A DNA stretch of 64,000 nucleotides, from assembly GCF_947254095.1 (NCBI RefSeq), contig NZ_CAMYBV010000004.1, positions 61,009 to 125,008 on the forward strand, written 5' to 3'. Positions 18,937-26,067 of the stretch are shown here, piece by piece. This DNA comes from an uncultured Mobiluncus sp. (lineage in GTDB: Bacteria > Actinomycetota > Actinomycetes > Actinomycetales > Actinomycetaceae). The notes under the pieces were generated by a model that saw only the letters and a program-made list of their open reading frames with translations, did no database searches and was not told where the DNA came from. A program made the translations under genes and the position numbers. Within the stretch, counting starts at the first letter, position 1. Each line of letters begins with the position of its first letter.

Positions 18937-21923
18937 TGGACACTACCGAGCGCAGGTTTGAAGAAGAAATCGAGTATTCGCTGACCCATTTTGGCGCTTC
19001 TCAGTTCGATTTGTACGAGTCACGTGACCCGTCTGGCTATGACCGGCAATTGGGTCTTTATCCGCAGGATTTGCTGGATTTTGTGCGTGAGACGCAGCCA
19101 GATTCGTGGGAACGGTTGGAGCGTATCCACGGGGCGAAGGCGGCTGAAATGTTTTGCAAGCGCGTGGCGCGTGAGCTTGACCGGCGTGGCGTCGTTGAGG
19201 CTTTGCGCCGAGGCGTAGAAGACCTTGGTGCCCGTTTCAAGCTGGTGTTTTTCGCTCCAGGTTCTGATTTGAATGAGTCTTTGGCGGAGAAATATTGGGC
19301 AAACCGCATGTCGGTGGTGCGCCAGCTTCGTTACTCGACTAAGAACGAAAAATCTGTAGATACGGTGCTGTTAGTCAACGGTATCCCAGTAGTTACTTTG
19401 GAGCTTAAGAATCAGCTGACCGGCCAGACCTACCGTGATGCCATCAATCAATACAAACGTTCGCGCCCAGCCAGTGAGGTTCTCTTCGGTTTAAATCGTC
19501 GCGCGGTGGTGCATTTTGCCCTCGATACTGACGAAGTCTGGATGACTACGAAGCTAGCGGGCATGGATACGGTGTTTTTACCGTTCAACCGGGGATACAA
19601 CAATGGTGCCGGTAATCCGCCAGTTGCTGGGAAATACCGGACTTCATATTTGTGGGAAGAGGTACTGGCCAAAGATTCGCTGCTCGATATTCTGCATCGT
19701 TTTGTCCAGTTCATTCCTGACAAGGAAGACTCGCGAAAAAACAAGCTGATCTTTCCGCGTTACCACCAGTTAGATGCGGTTCGTGCATTAGTTGCCGATG
19801 CCAAAGAAAATGGGGCTGGTCGTAACTATTTGGTGCAGCACTCGGCAGGATCTGGTAAGTCAAACACGATAGCGTGGCTTGCCCATCATCTGTCGAATCT
19901 GCACGACGAGCAGCAGCGCGCAGTTTTTGATTCAATCATTGTAATCACTGACCGGCGTGTACTCGATAAACAGCTCCAAGACACTATTTACGCGATGGAT
20001 CATACCGCTGGCGTGGTGGTAAAAGTTGATAAAAATGCCCGCCAATTAACCGAGGCGCTGGCAGATGGGGCAAAGATCATTATTTCCACCTTGCAAAAGT
20101 TCCCGTTTGTCGATGTCGGCAAGGTAGCGACCGCAGGTAAACGGTTTGCAGTGATTGTAGACGAGGCACACTCCTCCCAGACCGGTGAGGCTTCCGAAAA
20201 GCTGAAACAGGTCCTAGCCGATACAGTTACTGCTGGTAAAGAATCTGAAGAAGAGCTGCTGGAACGCTACGCGGCTGCCGAGGCTCGTGTTGAGGAAGAA
20301 CAACTCGAGATTGACGAGCAAATCGCAGAGGAACTGCGTGTGCAAGGCAGGCAAAAGAACCTAACTTTCTTCGCTTTCACAGCCACGCCGAAACAGAAAA
20401 CTTTGGAAATTTTCGGCACTCCTGTGCCTGACGGGACCCCTAGGCCGTTCCACGTGTATTCGATGCGTCAGGCCATCGAAGAGGGCTTCATCCTAGATGT
20501 TTTGAAGAACTACACGACTTACAAGACCTATTACAAGATCGGGAAAAAGACATCTGAGGATCCTGAGTACTCAACCAAACAGGCCAATAAAGCGCTAGGT
20601 AAATATTTAAGTCTGCACCCGTATAACCTGCGGCAAAAAGCCGAGATCATTATTGAGCATTTCCGGGCAAACGTCGCCCACAAGATCGGCGGCAAGGCGA
20701 AAGCCATGTTGGTCACAGGGTCGCGCCTGCACGCAGTTCGCTACTACTTCGCATTCCGGGACTACATCAAAAAGATGGACTACCACGATTTGGGTGTGCT
20801 AGTAGCGTTTTCTGGTTCAGTAGAAGACAAAGGCCAAGAATATACCGAAGAAGAGCTCAACCAGATCCCCGAAAGCGAGCTACCTGAAAAATTCGCAACC
20901 GGCGAGTACCAGTTGCTGCTGGTAGCCGAGAAATACCAGACCGGCTTTGACCAGCCACTCTTACACACGATGTACGTGGACAAGAAACTACACGGGGTTA
21001 AAGCAGTGCAGACGCTGTCGAGAATAAACCGCATGTATCCTGGAAAAACCGATACGTTCGTGCTTGATTTCGTTAACAGCGCCGAGGATATGCAGAAAGC
21101 CTTCCAGGACTACTACATTTCTACCGGTATCGCTGAAGAGACCGACCCGAACATTGTCTACGAACTCTACCATTTACTCACCGATTACCACCTGTGGACT
21201 GATAAAGAAATCGAAGGCTTCACCAAGGTTTTCTTTACCGAATCGAAGAAGCAGACGAACCTAGATTTCAGCCGTCTCAACGCATACCTCGACCCGGCTG
21301 TCGCTAGATTCAACCAGCTTGATGAAGAGGACAAGATCGATGTTCGCGCACGTATGAATAAGTTTAACCGCAACTACGATTTCCTCACTCACATCATCAG
21401 ATACGACGATGTAAAGCTGCATCGTTTCGCCTCCTACGCGAAGCTATTGGTACGCAAACTTCACATCGAAGGAGATCCCGCCCCGCATGTCGAAGACGAA
21501 GTCAGCCTGCAGTACTACCGCCTCCAGCAGGTATACGAAGGTTCTATTGAGCTGGCAGACGAGGAAGGCCAGTTATCGAACAACCCCGATACGAGTGGCG
21601 CCGGTGAGGACGAGAAAGACAATCTGTCGAATATCATCTCCAAGCTCAACGATCGTTGGGGTACTGAGTTCACGCACATGGACAAGGTGATTGAACAGTT
21701 AACCGAAGATATGGTCGAAGACGCTGAAGTCAAAGCCCGCGCTCATAACTCATTAGATATGTTCTCTATCGTCTACGGTGAGCGCATTCAGGACATCGTG
21801 TTGGATCGTATGAACCAAAACCGGGATTTCGCAATCAAATATCTCTCGGATGCTCAGTTTAGAGCTGATATTGACCATATACTCCTTCCACTGATACATT
21901 CCCGTCTCAATCGCGAGTGTTAG
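18933..21923 (+). CDS. hsdR: Type I restriction-modification system, restriction/translocase subunit
   Basis: Endonuclease and ATP-dependent DNA translocase, 996 residues from ATG 18933 (overlapping hsdS by ATGA, with GGAAGGAACG upstream). An in-frame TTG lies six codons earlier. The N-terminal PD-(D/E)xK nuclease shows VDTVLLVNGIPVVTLELKNQ. The SF2 helicase core has Walker A SAGSGKSN near residue 305, the VDEAHSS box and FTATPK. The stop codon is directly followed by an IS21-like end at 21924, so the extreme C-terminus could have been altered by that insertion. Confidence 0.95.
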   Translation: MMDTTERRFEEEIEYSLTHFGASQFDLYESRDPSGYDRQLGLYPQDLLDFVRETQPDSWERLERIHGAKAAEMFCKRVARELDRRGVVEALRRGVEDLGARFKLVFFAPGSDLNESLAEKYWANRMSVVRQLRYSTKNEKSVDTVLLVNGIPVVTLELKNQLTGQTYRDAINQYKRSRPASEVLFGLNRRAVVHFALDTDEVWMTTKLAGMDTVFLPFNRGYNNGAGNPPVAGKYRTSYLWEEVLAKDSLLDILHRFVQFIPDKEDSRKNKLIFPRYHQLDAVRALVADAKENGAGRNYLVQHSAGSGKSNTIAWLAHHLSNLHDEQQRAVFDSIIVITDRRVLDKQLQDTIYAMDHTAGVVVKVDKNARQLTEALADGAKIIISTLQKFPFVDVGKVATAGKRFAVIVDEAHSSQTGEASEKLKQVLADTVTAGKESEEELLERYAAAEARVEEEQLEIDEQIAEELRVQGRQKNLTFFAFTATPKQKTLEIFGTPVPDGTPRPFHVYSMRQAIEEGFILDVLKNYTTYKTYYKIGKKTSEDPEYSTKQANKALGKYLSLHPYNLRQKAEIIIEHFRANVAHKIGGKAKAMLVTGSRLHAVRYYFAFRDYIKKMDYHDLGVLVAFSGSVEDKGQEYTEEELNQIPESELPEKFATGEYQLLLVAEKYQTGFDQPLLHTMYVDKKLHGVKAVQTLSRINRMYPGKTDTFVLDFVNSAEDMQKAFQDYYISTGIAEETDPNIVYELYHLLTDYHLWTDKEIEGFTKVFFTESKKQTNLDFSRLNAYLDPAVARFNQLDEEDKIDVRARMNKFNRNYDFLTHIIRYDDVKLHRFASYAKLLVRKLHIEGDPAPHVEDEVSLQYYRLQQVYEGSIELADEEGQLSNNPDTSGAGEDEKDNLSNIISKLNDRWGTEFTHMDKVIEQLTEDMVEDAEVKARAHNSLDMFSIVYGERIQDIVLDRMNQNRDFAIKYLSDAQFRADIDHILLPLIHSRLNREC

Positions 21924-21966
21924 TGGCAACTGAAATTTAGACATTCATGGCATTTGAAAATTGAGT
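21924..21966 (+). mobile_element. Terminal repeats of an IS21-family element (left-end remnant)
   Basis: Two related 19-bp direct repeats, 21924-21942 (TGGCAACTGAAATTTAGAC) and 21948-21966 (TGGCATTTGAAAATTGAGT), lie 24 bp apart immediately before an istA-like start. Multiple repeats at the end are typical of IS21-family termini. The first repeat begins on the base after the hsdR stop codon. No right end is visible. Confidence 0.55.
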
Positions 21967-21995
21967 ACTTCTGTCAGATTAGGAGTGTTATTACG

Positions 21996-22094
21996 ATGTA
22001 TGATTGGGAGGCTATTCGGTCTTTGGCGCGGCCAGGTGTTCTGAAAGCGCAGATTGCTAGGGACTTGGGGTTGGCGCGTGTTGTTGGAGTGTAA
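21996..22094 (+). pseudogene. IS21-family transposase (istA) N-terminal remnant
   Basis: A 32-codon frame with an upstream AGGAGTG site encodes MYDWEAIRSLARPG followed by QIARDLGLARVV. This matches the N-terminal helix-turn-helix of IS21 IstA proteins (W..IR.L...G.....IAR.LGLSR). It stops after about 32 of the usual roughly 400 or more residues, so only the start of the gene remains. It lies just inside the putative IS end and just before CRISPR-like repeats. Confidence 0.6.
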
Positions 22095-22119
22095 TCGCCA
22101 CCGCGTTATCAACAGCTAG

Positions 22120-22147
22120 GTAGTCTCCGCACCTGCGGGGATGAGTC
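22120..22147 (+). repeat. Type I-E-like CRISPR repeat, degenerate copy 1
   Basis: 28 bp ending CCTGCGGGGATGAGTC. It differs from copy 2 at four positions. The half-palindromic CCGC..GCGGGGATGAG form is typical of type I-E repeats of Actinobacteria. No cas gene or regular 32-33-bp spacer is adjacent. Confidence 0.55.
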
Positions 22148-22284
22148 TTTGCGCCGGGCGGTCTAAATCGGATGATAGAAAATCCGCCTCATGTATTCCC
22201 CACGAGGGGTTTTATATTTCATGAGCCACCCGGCTAAAATCCTGGTGATAATTCTATCAGGGGATTTTTCGCCCCGCGGCACAG

Positions 22285-22312
22285 GTGGTCCCCGCGCCTG
22301 CGGGGATGAGCC
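22285..22312 (+). repeat. Type I-E-like CRISPR repeat, best-preserved copy 2
   Basis: 28 bp beginning GTGGTCCCCGCGCCTG and ending CGGGGATGAGCC, essentially a canonical actinobacterial type I-E repeat with the CCCCGC/GCGGGG stem intact. It is 137 bp from copy 1 and 130 bp from copy 3, so the spacing is not that of a working array. Confidence 0.65.
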
Positions 22313-22327
22313 GTACGCGCTACAATC

Positions 22328-22336
22328 TGTTATCAT
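22328..22336 (+). promoter_or_regulatory. Extended -10 promoter for the candidate small RNA
   Basis: TGTTATCAT matches the extended -10 form TGnTATAAT with one mismatch. A transcript would start near 22342, at the first base of the long hairpin. No good -35 is visible; CRISPR-like copy 2 occupies that area. Confidence 0.4.
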
Positions 22337-22340
22337 AAAA

Positions 22341-22445
22341 GTGTTGAGGCGGGGCCAGCCCACCAGGCTACGCAGTAGCACGGGCAGGCTTACCGCCTCA
22401 ACACATATCTAAACCGTCTTGGCTATGAGCCGGGGCGGTTTTGTG
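22341..22445 (+). ncRNA. Candidate structured small RNA with intrinsic terminator
   Basis: A 12-bp perfect stem (22341-22352 with 22393-22404) encloses further complementary blocks (GCC/GGC, GCCC/GGGC and GCTAC-GCA-GTAGC), giving one nearly continuous hairpin of about 64 nt. Six bases later comes a second 14-bp hairpin with some G-U pairs (22411-22424 with 22428-22441, ATG loop) followed by a short U-rich stretch, which looks like an intrinsic terminator. An extended -10 promoter lies directly upstream. No protein frame accounts for this structure. It matches no RNA family I know. Confidence 0.5.
22411..22441 (+). terminator. Intrinsic terminator of the candidate small RNA
   Basis: Fourteen consecutive pairs (including G-U) around an ATG triloop, ending in GGTTTTG. 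It directly abuts the third CRISPR-like repeat. Confidence 0.6.
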
Positions 22446-22470
22446 GTTCTTGCACCTGCGGGGATGGGTC
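22443..22470 (+). repeat. Type I-E-like CRISPR repeat, degenerate copy 3
   Basis: 28 bp beginning GTGGTTCTTGCACCTG and ending CGGGGATGGGTC. It has six differences from copy 2, including loss of most of the left stem arm. It begins at the end of the small-RNA terminator. Confidence 0.5.
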
Positions 22471-22643
22471 CACGGCGTTGCCAAACGTGTCTCTGTTCGG
22501 TGCAGCTGCCGAAGACCGCGCCAGCTTGCGCCAACGAGTCGTGGAAAAGCTCCAAACCCTGTTTGATCGTTTTTACGTGCTGTAAAGTTTGTTGCAATTC
22601 AAGCCGGCGCGGTATCAGCCACAGTTTCTATTGCGTGAGCACT

Positions 22644-23906
22644 CTAGGCTCCGAGGTTTCCGCACGTGACGACGTGCACCCCGTCGTCACGTGTGTAGCT
22701 AAGTTTCCCTGCGGTGACGACCAGCAAAACTGGCGGGTTATCTGCGCCGGCGACGTATCGTTCGTTGAATTTCTTTAAATGAGTGGCGGCGGTCTCGATG
22801 GTGGTATCGCTAGAACCGAGTTTCACCTCGACTAAAACGGTGCGGCCTGCTATCTCCAGCACCGCGTCGACTTCCAGACCATCCGCACCGCGTCCGTGAT
22901 AGATTTCTTGGCGACTCATGAACTGTAAATCATGCACTACCTGAGACTCGAAAAGCTGTCCGAAGAACTCTAAATCCCTCAACAAAACATCTGCGTCGGC
23001 GTGCAGCGCGGCCACGGCCAGAGATGGGTCAGCCAGATGTCGTTTCGGGGTTTCCCGCAGGGGGACACGCGACCGCAGGTGGGGTCGCCATGCCGCTTGG
23101 TTTTGCATCGCAAAGATGCGCTCCAAGGAATCGAGGTATTCGCGCACCGTGTCGCGAGACAGTTCGGTGTCGCGTGCCAGGGTAGTGGTGGTTATCTCGG
23201 TTCCCACGCCGCGTGCCAGGGCGGACAGTAGTCTCTTTACACGTTGCGGGTCACGATAAGTCGAATCGGGCACCCGAATGTCCACAGCTGCGATAGTTTC
23301 CAGATAGTCGCGATTGTTGGCGGCAGCTTGCTTGGCGGTCAGTCCCAGATTCCCAGGCCAGCCCCCGAAAGCGAGGCGCGAGGCTATATCCCCAACCTCG
23401 AGTTTGCTGGGGCGTGGCTCAATTTTTTCTCCGGCCGGCAGTTTCACCAGCTCGAAGAGGGAAGCCGTGCCATCGCTATGTCCGGTCTCTAAGAAGGTCA
23501 TGGTTCCCATCGTCAGGCGTGCGAAACGCCCAGCTCCGGAATGCTTGGCGGCACCCGCTCCGGGCGCGGTTGAGCCCGTGAGGATGAACTGTCCGGGTTC
23601 GCGACGCCGGTCAATCTCGTGCCTGGCTAAATCCCACAAGATAGGGTGGATCTGCCACTCGTCTATCAGTCGGGGCGTTGCTCCTTTGAGTGCCTGTTCA
23701 GGCAGGATTTCGAGTTGCTTGGCCAGCTCTGGGTCGATATCCGCCTGGAGGGTACTTTGCGCGATTTGCCGCGCGGTTTCGGTTTTCCCGCAGGCCTTCG
23801 GTCCGGTAATCAACACTCCGCCAGCCCGTTGCAGCGCGGCTTTGAGGTCTTGGTCGGCCAAACGCGCCTGATATGGCGTGGGAGTTGTGGGGTCGGATTC
23901 AGTCAT
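22644..23906 (-). CDS. AAA ATPase with C-terminal DUF4143/nuclease-like domain
   Basis: P-loop ATPase of the AAA_14/DUF4143 type. I place the start at 23906 (second Met, preceded by AGGAAAAAC) rather than the first Met at 23921, giving 420 residues. The Walker A is GPKACGKTE, the Walker B-like box is LIDEWQ, and a sensor-type FILTGSTAP segment follows. The C-terminal DUF4143 region contains a PD-(D/E)xK-like pattern, GLEVDAVLEIAGRTVLVEVKLG. These proteins are common and variable accessory genes, often linked with mobile DNA; their function is not established. Its promoter region carries five exact-period 23-bp repeats. A second family member lies at 49227-50528. Confidence 0.85.
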   Translation of the reverse strand: MTESDPTTPTPYQARLADQDLKAALQRAGGVLITGPKACGKTETARQIAQSTLQADIDPELAKQLEILPEQALKGATPRLIDEWQIHPILWDLARHEIDRRREPGQFILTGSTAPGAGAAKHSGAGRFARLTMGTMTFLETGHSDGTASLFELVKLPAGEKIEPRPSKLEVGDIASRLAFGGWPGNLGLTAKQAAANNRDYLETIAAVDIRVPDSTYRDPQRVKRLLSALARGVGTEITTTTLARDTELSRDTVREYLDSLERIFAMQNQAAWRPHLRSRVPLRETPKRHLADPSLAVAALHADADVLLRDLEFFGQLFESQVVHDLQFMSRQEIYHGRGADGLEVDAVLEIAGRTVLVEVKLGSSDTTIETAATHLKKFNERYVAGADNPPVLLVVTAGKLSYTRDDGVHVVTCGNLGA

Positions 23907-23928
23907 GTTTTTCCTGTTCATGAGATGC

Positions 23929-24043
23929 TAGTCGTCAATTTAACGCAGTTCGAGTAGTCAATTTATTTGGATTCCAGTCGTCATTTTATCATAAAACCAG
24001 TCGTCAATTTATTTGATTTCTAGTCGTCAATTTAGTGAGTTTC
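23929..24043 (-). repeat. Five tandem 23-bp direct repeats upstream of the ATPase gene
   Basis: Five units start at 23929, 23952, 23975, 23998 and 24021, exactly 23 bp apart. Each has the core (C/T/G)AGTCGTCAATTTA with at most two changes, followed by nine less conserved bases mostly ending TTC. The array ends 22 bp before the chosen ATPase start codon. The strict period (about two helical turns) suggests cooperative protein binding, as with operators or iterons. Confidence 0.85.
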
Positions 24044-24151
24044 GATTATTACACTGACTTCGTACCGGTTTCACCAGGCCTTTCTGTCAAAACGCAGTGC
24101 TAAAACTAGCGAAACGCAGGAAATGCTTTCTGGCATCGCAGCGGAAATTGG

Positions 24152-24760
24152 GTGGGCAAAGAGTCCTATGTCCCGGTGCGGCTTGCCCCTCGCTGTTGCG
24201 AATTCATTTGCCGGATTGAGGTATGCAAAAATGTATTTGTGAGCAAGACGTCCCCTTCCCATTTGCCCGTGCTTGGGGTAGGGCCTTTTTATGTTTCTGG
24301 AATTTTCGCCGTCACGATTTTCGCAACCATTTTCAAGTATTTAGGATGGCTGAGAATCGGAACTATCGATAACTCATGGATCCGAAAACTTTTGATTCTG
24401 ATTGGCATTGTTTTGATGGTGGAGGCTATAACCGTGTGGTGTTTCGCCGTGTTTGGCTCGCACATGGTAGAAAGCGTCAAAACCGGTCAATTGATGACCA
24501 CTGGAATCTACGCTTGGGTGCGCCATCCTGTCTACACAGCTTTCTTCCTGCTCAACACCGGTTTTCTGATTTTGCAAGCAAACTGGTGGTTGATGGTCTT
24601 ACCGTTTGGTTATTGGCTGGCGTTAAGTATTTTGCTGAAATACACCGAAGAACTCCGGTTGCAGGAGAAATTCGGTGCTCAGTACGCCAAGTACGCAGCT
24701 CGCGTAAATCGTGTATTCCCCTGGCCGCCGCGCGGCTCCAAAGGCTTGCGGTTGTCATAA
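24152..24760 (+). CDS. Isoprenylcysteine carboxyl methyltransferase-like (PEMT/ICMT family) membrane protein
   Basis: Membrane-bound SAM-dependent methyltransferase-like protein, up to 202 residues. Hydrophobic segments (VSGIFAVTIFATIFKYLG, LLILIGIVLMVEAITVW and two more) precede the family signature TTGIYAWVRHPVYTAFFL, then EELRLQEKFGAQYAKYAARVNRVFP at the end. Those motifs bind SAM and the headgroup region in ICMT/PEMT proteins. The start is uncertain: GTG 24152 gives 202 residues, but the first 30 do not look like the family, and GTG 24239 is an alternative; neither has a strong ribosome-binding site. The substrate is unknown. It lies alone in the accessory island. Confidence 0.75.
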   Translation: MGKESYVPVRLAPRCCEFICRIEVCKNVFVSKTSPSHLPVLGVGPFYVSGIFAVTIFATIFKYLGWLRIGTIDNSWIRKLLILIGIVLMVEAITVWCFAVFGSHMVESVKTGQLMTTGIYAWVRHPVYTAFFLLNTGFLILQANWWLMVLPFGYWLALSILLKYTEELRLQEKFGAQYAKYAARVNRVFPWPPRGSKGLRLS

Positions 24761-24816
24761 ACCGAACTGCTGTCGGGGAATATCACCTCCAATTTTACCC
24801 GGACTAACCGCCATTA

Positions 24817-24867
24817 GTTGCTTGCCAATATGGCAAGCAACCTGCTATAGTTGCCATATCGGCAACT
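24817..24867 (+). promoter_or_regulatory. Promoter with twin TTGCC-N5-GGCAA palindromes
   Basis: A palindrome with 11-bp arms (24817-24827 and 24831-24841) and a second with 7-bp arms (24849-24855 and 24861-24867) share the TTGCC-N5-GGCAA core, with centres 29 bp apart. A promoter fits between and across them: TTGCCA at 24822-24827, 18-bp spacer, TATAGT at 24846-24851. A dimeric repressor bound here would block RNA polymerase. The winged-helix protein encoded two genes downstream is the natural candidate (inference). Confidence 0.7.
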
Positions 24868-24946
24868 AACTTTGTGACGGGTGTAGTTCCGGCTCGAATT
24901 AGGCGCCTGGCACAACCTGAGACACCTAGCGAGACGGGAAATAACA

Positions 24947-25582
24947 ATGGAATCAGATAATCCCAGGGAAACCGCGAGCTCTCTAAGTGCGGAGGAAGCT
25001 CAGCGGATGTTGGCTGAAGTTGATGCAGTCATGGATCGGGTCATCAGCGTGGAGCGGTTCCCGAAGTGGTGGCTGGCGGTTTATGCGGTGTTGCCTGCGT
25101 TGGCGATTTCGCTGCCCCTATTATTGCCCGGCAAATGGTCGAGCTTGTTGGTGACCGTGGCAGGTCTCGCAGTAGCGTGGATGGTGGTCTTTTGGCTGGT
25201 GTGGCCCAGGTTGACGCGAACCGGATTGGGACGAGATGAGCGTCTGTTGATGAAGGGAACACTCACCTTTCCGTGGATTTTCTTTCCTCAGTTTCACCAG
25301 GTTTTTTATCACGAGTTGCAGGGTCACGAGTTGCTGGTTGTGGCGTTGGCCTTGGTGCTGCCGGCTTTGTTTCATCTGGTATGTGGGATAGCAATCCTGC
25401 GTTGGTATCGTCGCAGGATTCGGGCGCGAGCCTTTGATTTCACCGAATCTGAGGCTATCTGGGACTCGGCTCAGCGAGAGATTGACCGCAGACTTCGTGA
25501 AATTGACGCTCACGATCGAGCGCAGTGTGCCGCACGGCGCAACCTTGTGAACCCGTCAACCCCGGAAGTCCCGGAAAGCTGA
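24947..25582 (+). CDS. Uncharacterised membrane protein with regulator partner
   Basis: A 211-residue protein. Four hydrophobic segments are visible: about residues 43-60 (WLAVYAVLPALAISLPLLL), 66-88, a less clear one near 105-120, and 130-152 (LLVVALALVLPALFHLVCGIAIL). Between them runs a long basic/aromatic stretch, and a charged C-terminal tail with coiled-coil potential follows (REIDRRLREIDAHDRAQ). I do not recognise the family. It is cotranscribed with the winged-helix regulator 16 bp downstream and is driven by the operator-bearing promoter at 24817-24867. Such membrane protein/regulator pairs are common in Actinobacteria, where the regulator often represses its own operon. Confidence 0.75.
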   Translation: MESDNPRETASSLSAEEAQRMLAEVDAVMDRVISVERFPKWWLAVYAVLPALAISLPLLLPGKWSSLLVTVAGLAVAWMVVFWLVWPRLTRTGLGRDERLLMKGTLTFPWIFFPQFHQVFYHELQGHELLVVALALVLPALFHLVCGIAILRWYRRRIRARAFDFTESEAIWDSAQREIDRRLREIDAHDRAQCAARRNLVNPSTPEVPES

Positions 25583-25598
25583 CGCGGGAGACTTGTGA

Positions 25599-25946
25599 AT
25601 GAAAAAAACCGCGAAAAACCACCAAAAACCACAAACCGAGCGTGATTTCGAGAACGTGGCGGCGGCTTTCGACGAGCTGATTCACTCGCCGAATCGCCTG
25701 AGAATCTGCGCCGCCCTGGCGGCGGTAGCTGAAATCGAGTTTGCGAATCTGGAACGCAGTGTTGGAATCACAACCCAACTGATGAGCAAGCAGCTCAAGC
25801 TGTTGGCTCATGCAGGGTACATCCACATGGAGAAACGCCCCGAAACCATCGGGCGACCGCGCACCTGGGTGTCTTTCACCCCGGCGGGCAGGCGCGCTTA
25901 TTCCGGGCACATCAACGCGCTGCGTGCCATTACTGGAGAAATGTGA
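25599..25946 (+). CDS. Winged-helix transcriptional regulator (HTH_34-like)
   Basis: A 115-residue DNA-binding protein. After a basic, flexible N-terminus come FDELIHSPNRLRICAALAAV, the recognition helix-turn-helix (EFANLERSVGITTQLMSKQL, then KLLAHAGYI) and a wing (RPETIGRPRTWVSFTPAGRRAY). This order is that of the winged-helix HTH_34/MarR-like single-domain regulators. It lies 16 bp after the membrane-protein gene. It probably binds the twin palindromes upstream of that operon. No ligand-binding domain is present. Confidence 0.85.
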   Translation: MKKTAKNHQKPQTERDFENVAAAFDELIHSPNRLRICAALAAVAEIEFANLERSVGITTQLMSKQLKLLAHAGYIHMEKRPETIGRPRTWVSFTPAGRRAYSGHINALRAITGEM

Positions 25947-26067
25947 CTATTCGAGGTGAGCTTGCACCCACTCCAGCAGGGTGGGGTAGTCGGCTAGGAG
26001 TCCCGCCGCTCTCAGAAACAAGGCGTTCATGGAGGGCCAAAATTTGTGCTTTTGAAAGAATCTTCAT
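25930..26067 (-). pseudogene. Doc/Fic toxin remnant behind the Phd antitoxin
   Basis: The frame opens in an ATGA overlap with the antitoxin stop and begins MKILSKAQILALHERLVSESGGTP, the normal start of Doc-family toxins (about 125 residues). Similarity then ends and the frame closes after 45 codons, so the Fic catalytic motif is missing. A different frame in the same stretch (stop near 25950) encodes a plausible tail ADYPTLLEWVQAHLE, which suggests a deletion joined Doc to the end of another gene. The toxin cannot be active. Confidence 0.65.

Larger units (their letters stand above)
22095..22643. other. Intergenic stretch with CRISPR-like repeats, structured RNA and gene debris
   Basis: No full gene is present. 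The stretch holds three diverged CRISPR-type repeats, inverted repeats (for example TGATAGAA 22173-22180 with TTCTATCA 22252-22259, and a CCCC-ACGA-GGGG hairpin at 22198-22209) and a candidate small RNA. After the third repeat, a frame ending at 22585 encodes an amphipathic tail (about 22475-22585) that looks like the C-terminus of a lost gene I cannot identify. Confidence 0.5.

Noticed and set aside
22120..22470. A functional CRISPR array
   Set aside because: Only three diverged repeats, 130-137 bp between them, no uniform spacers and no cas genes in the window.
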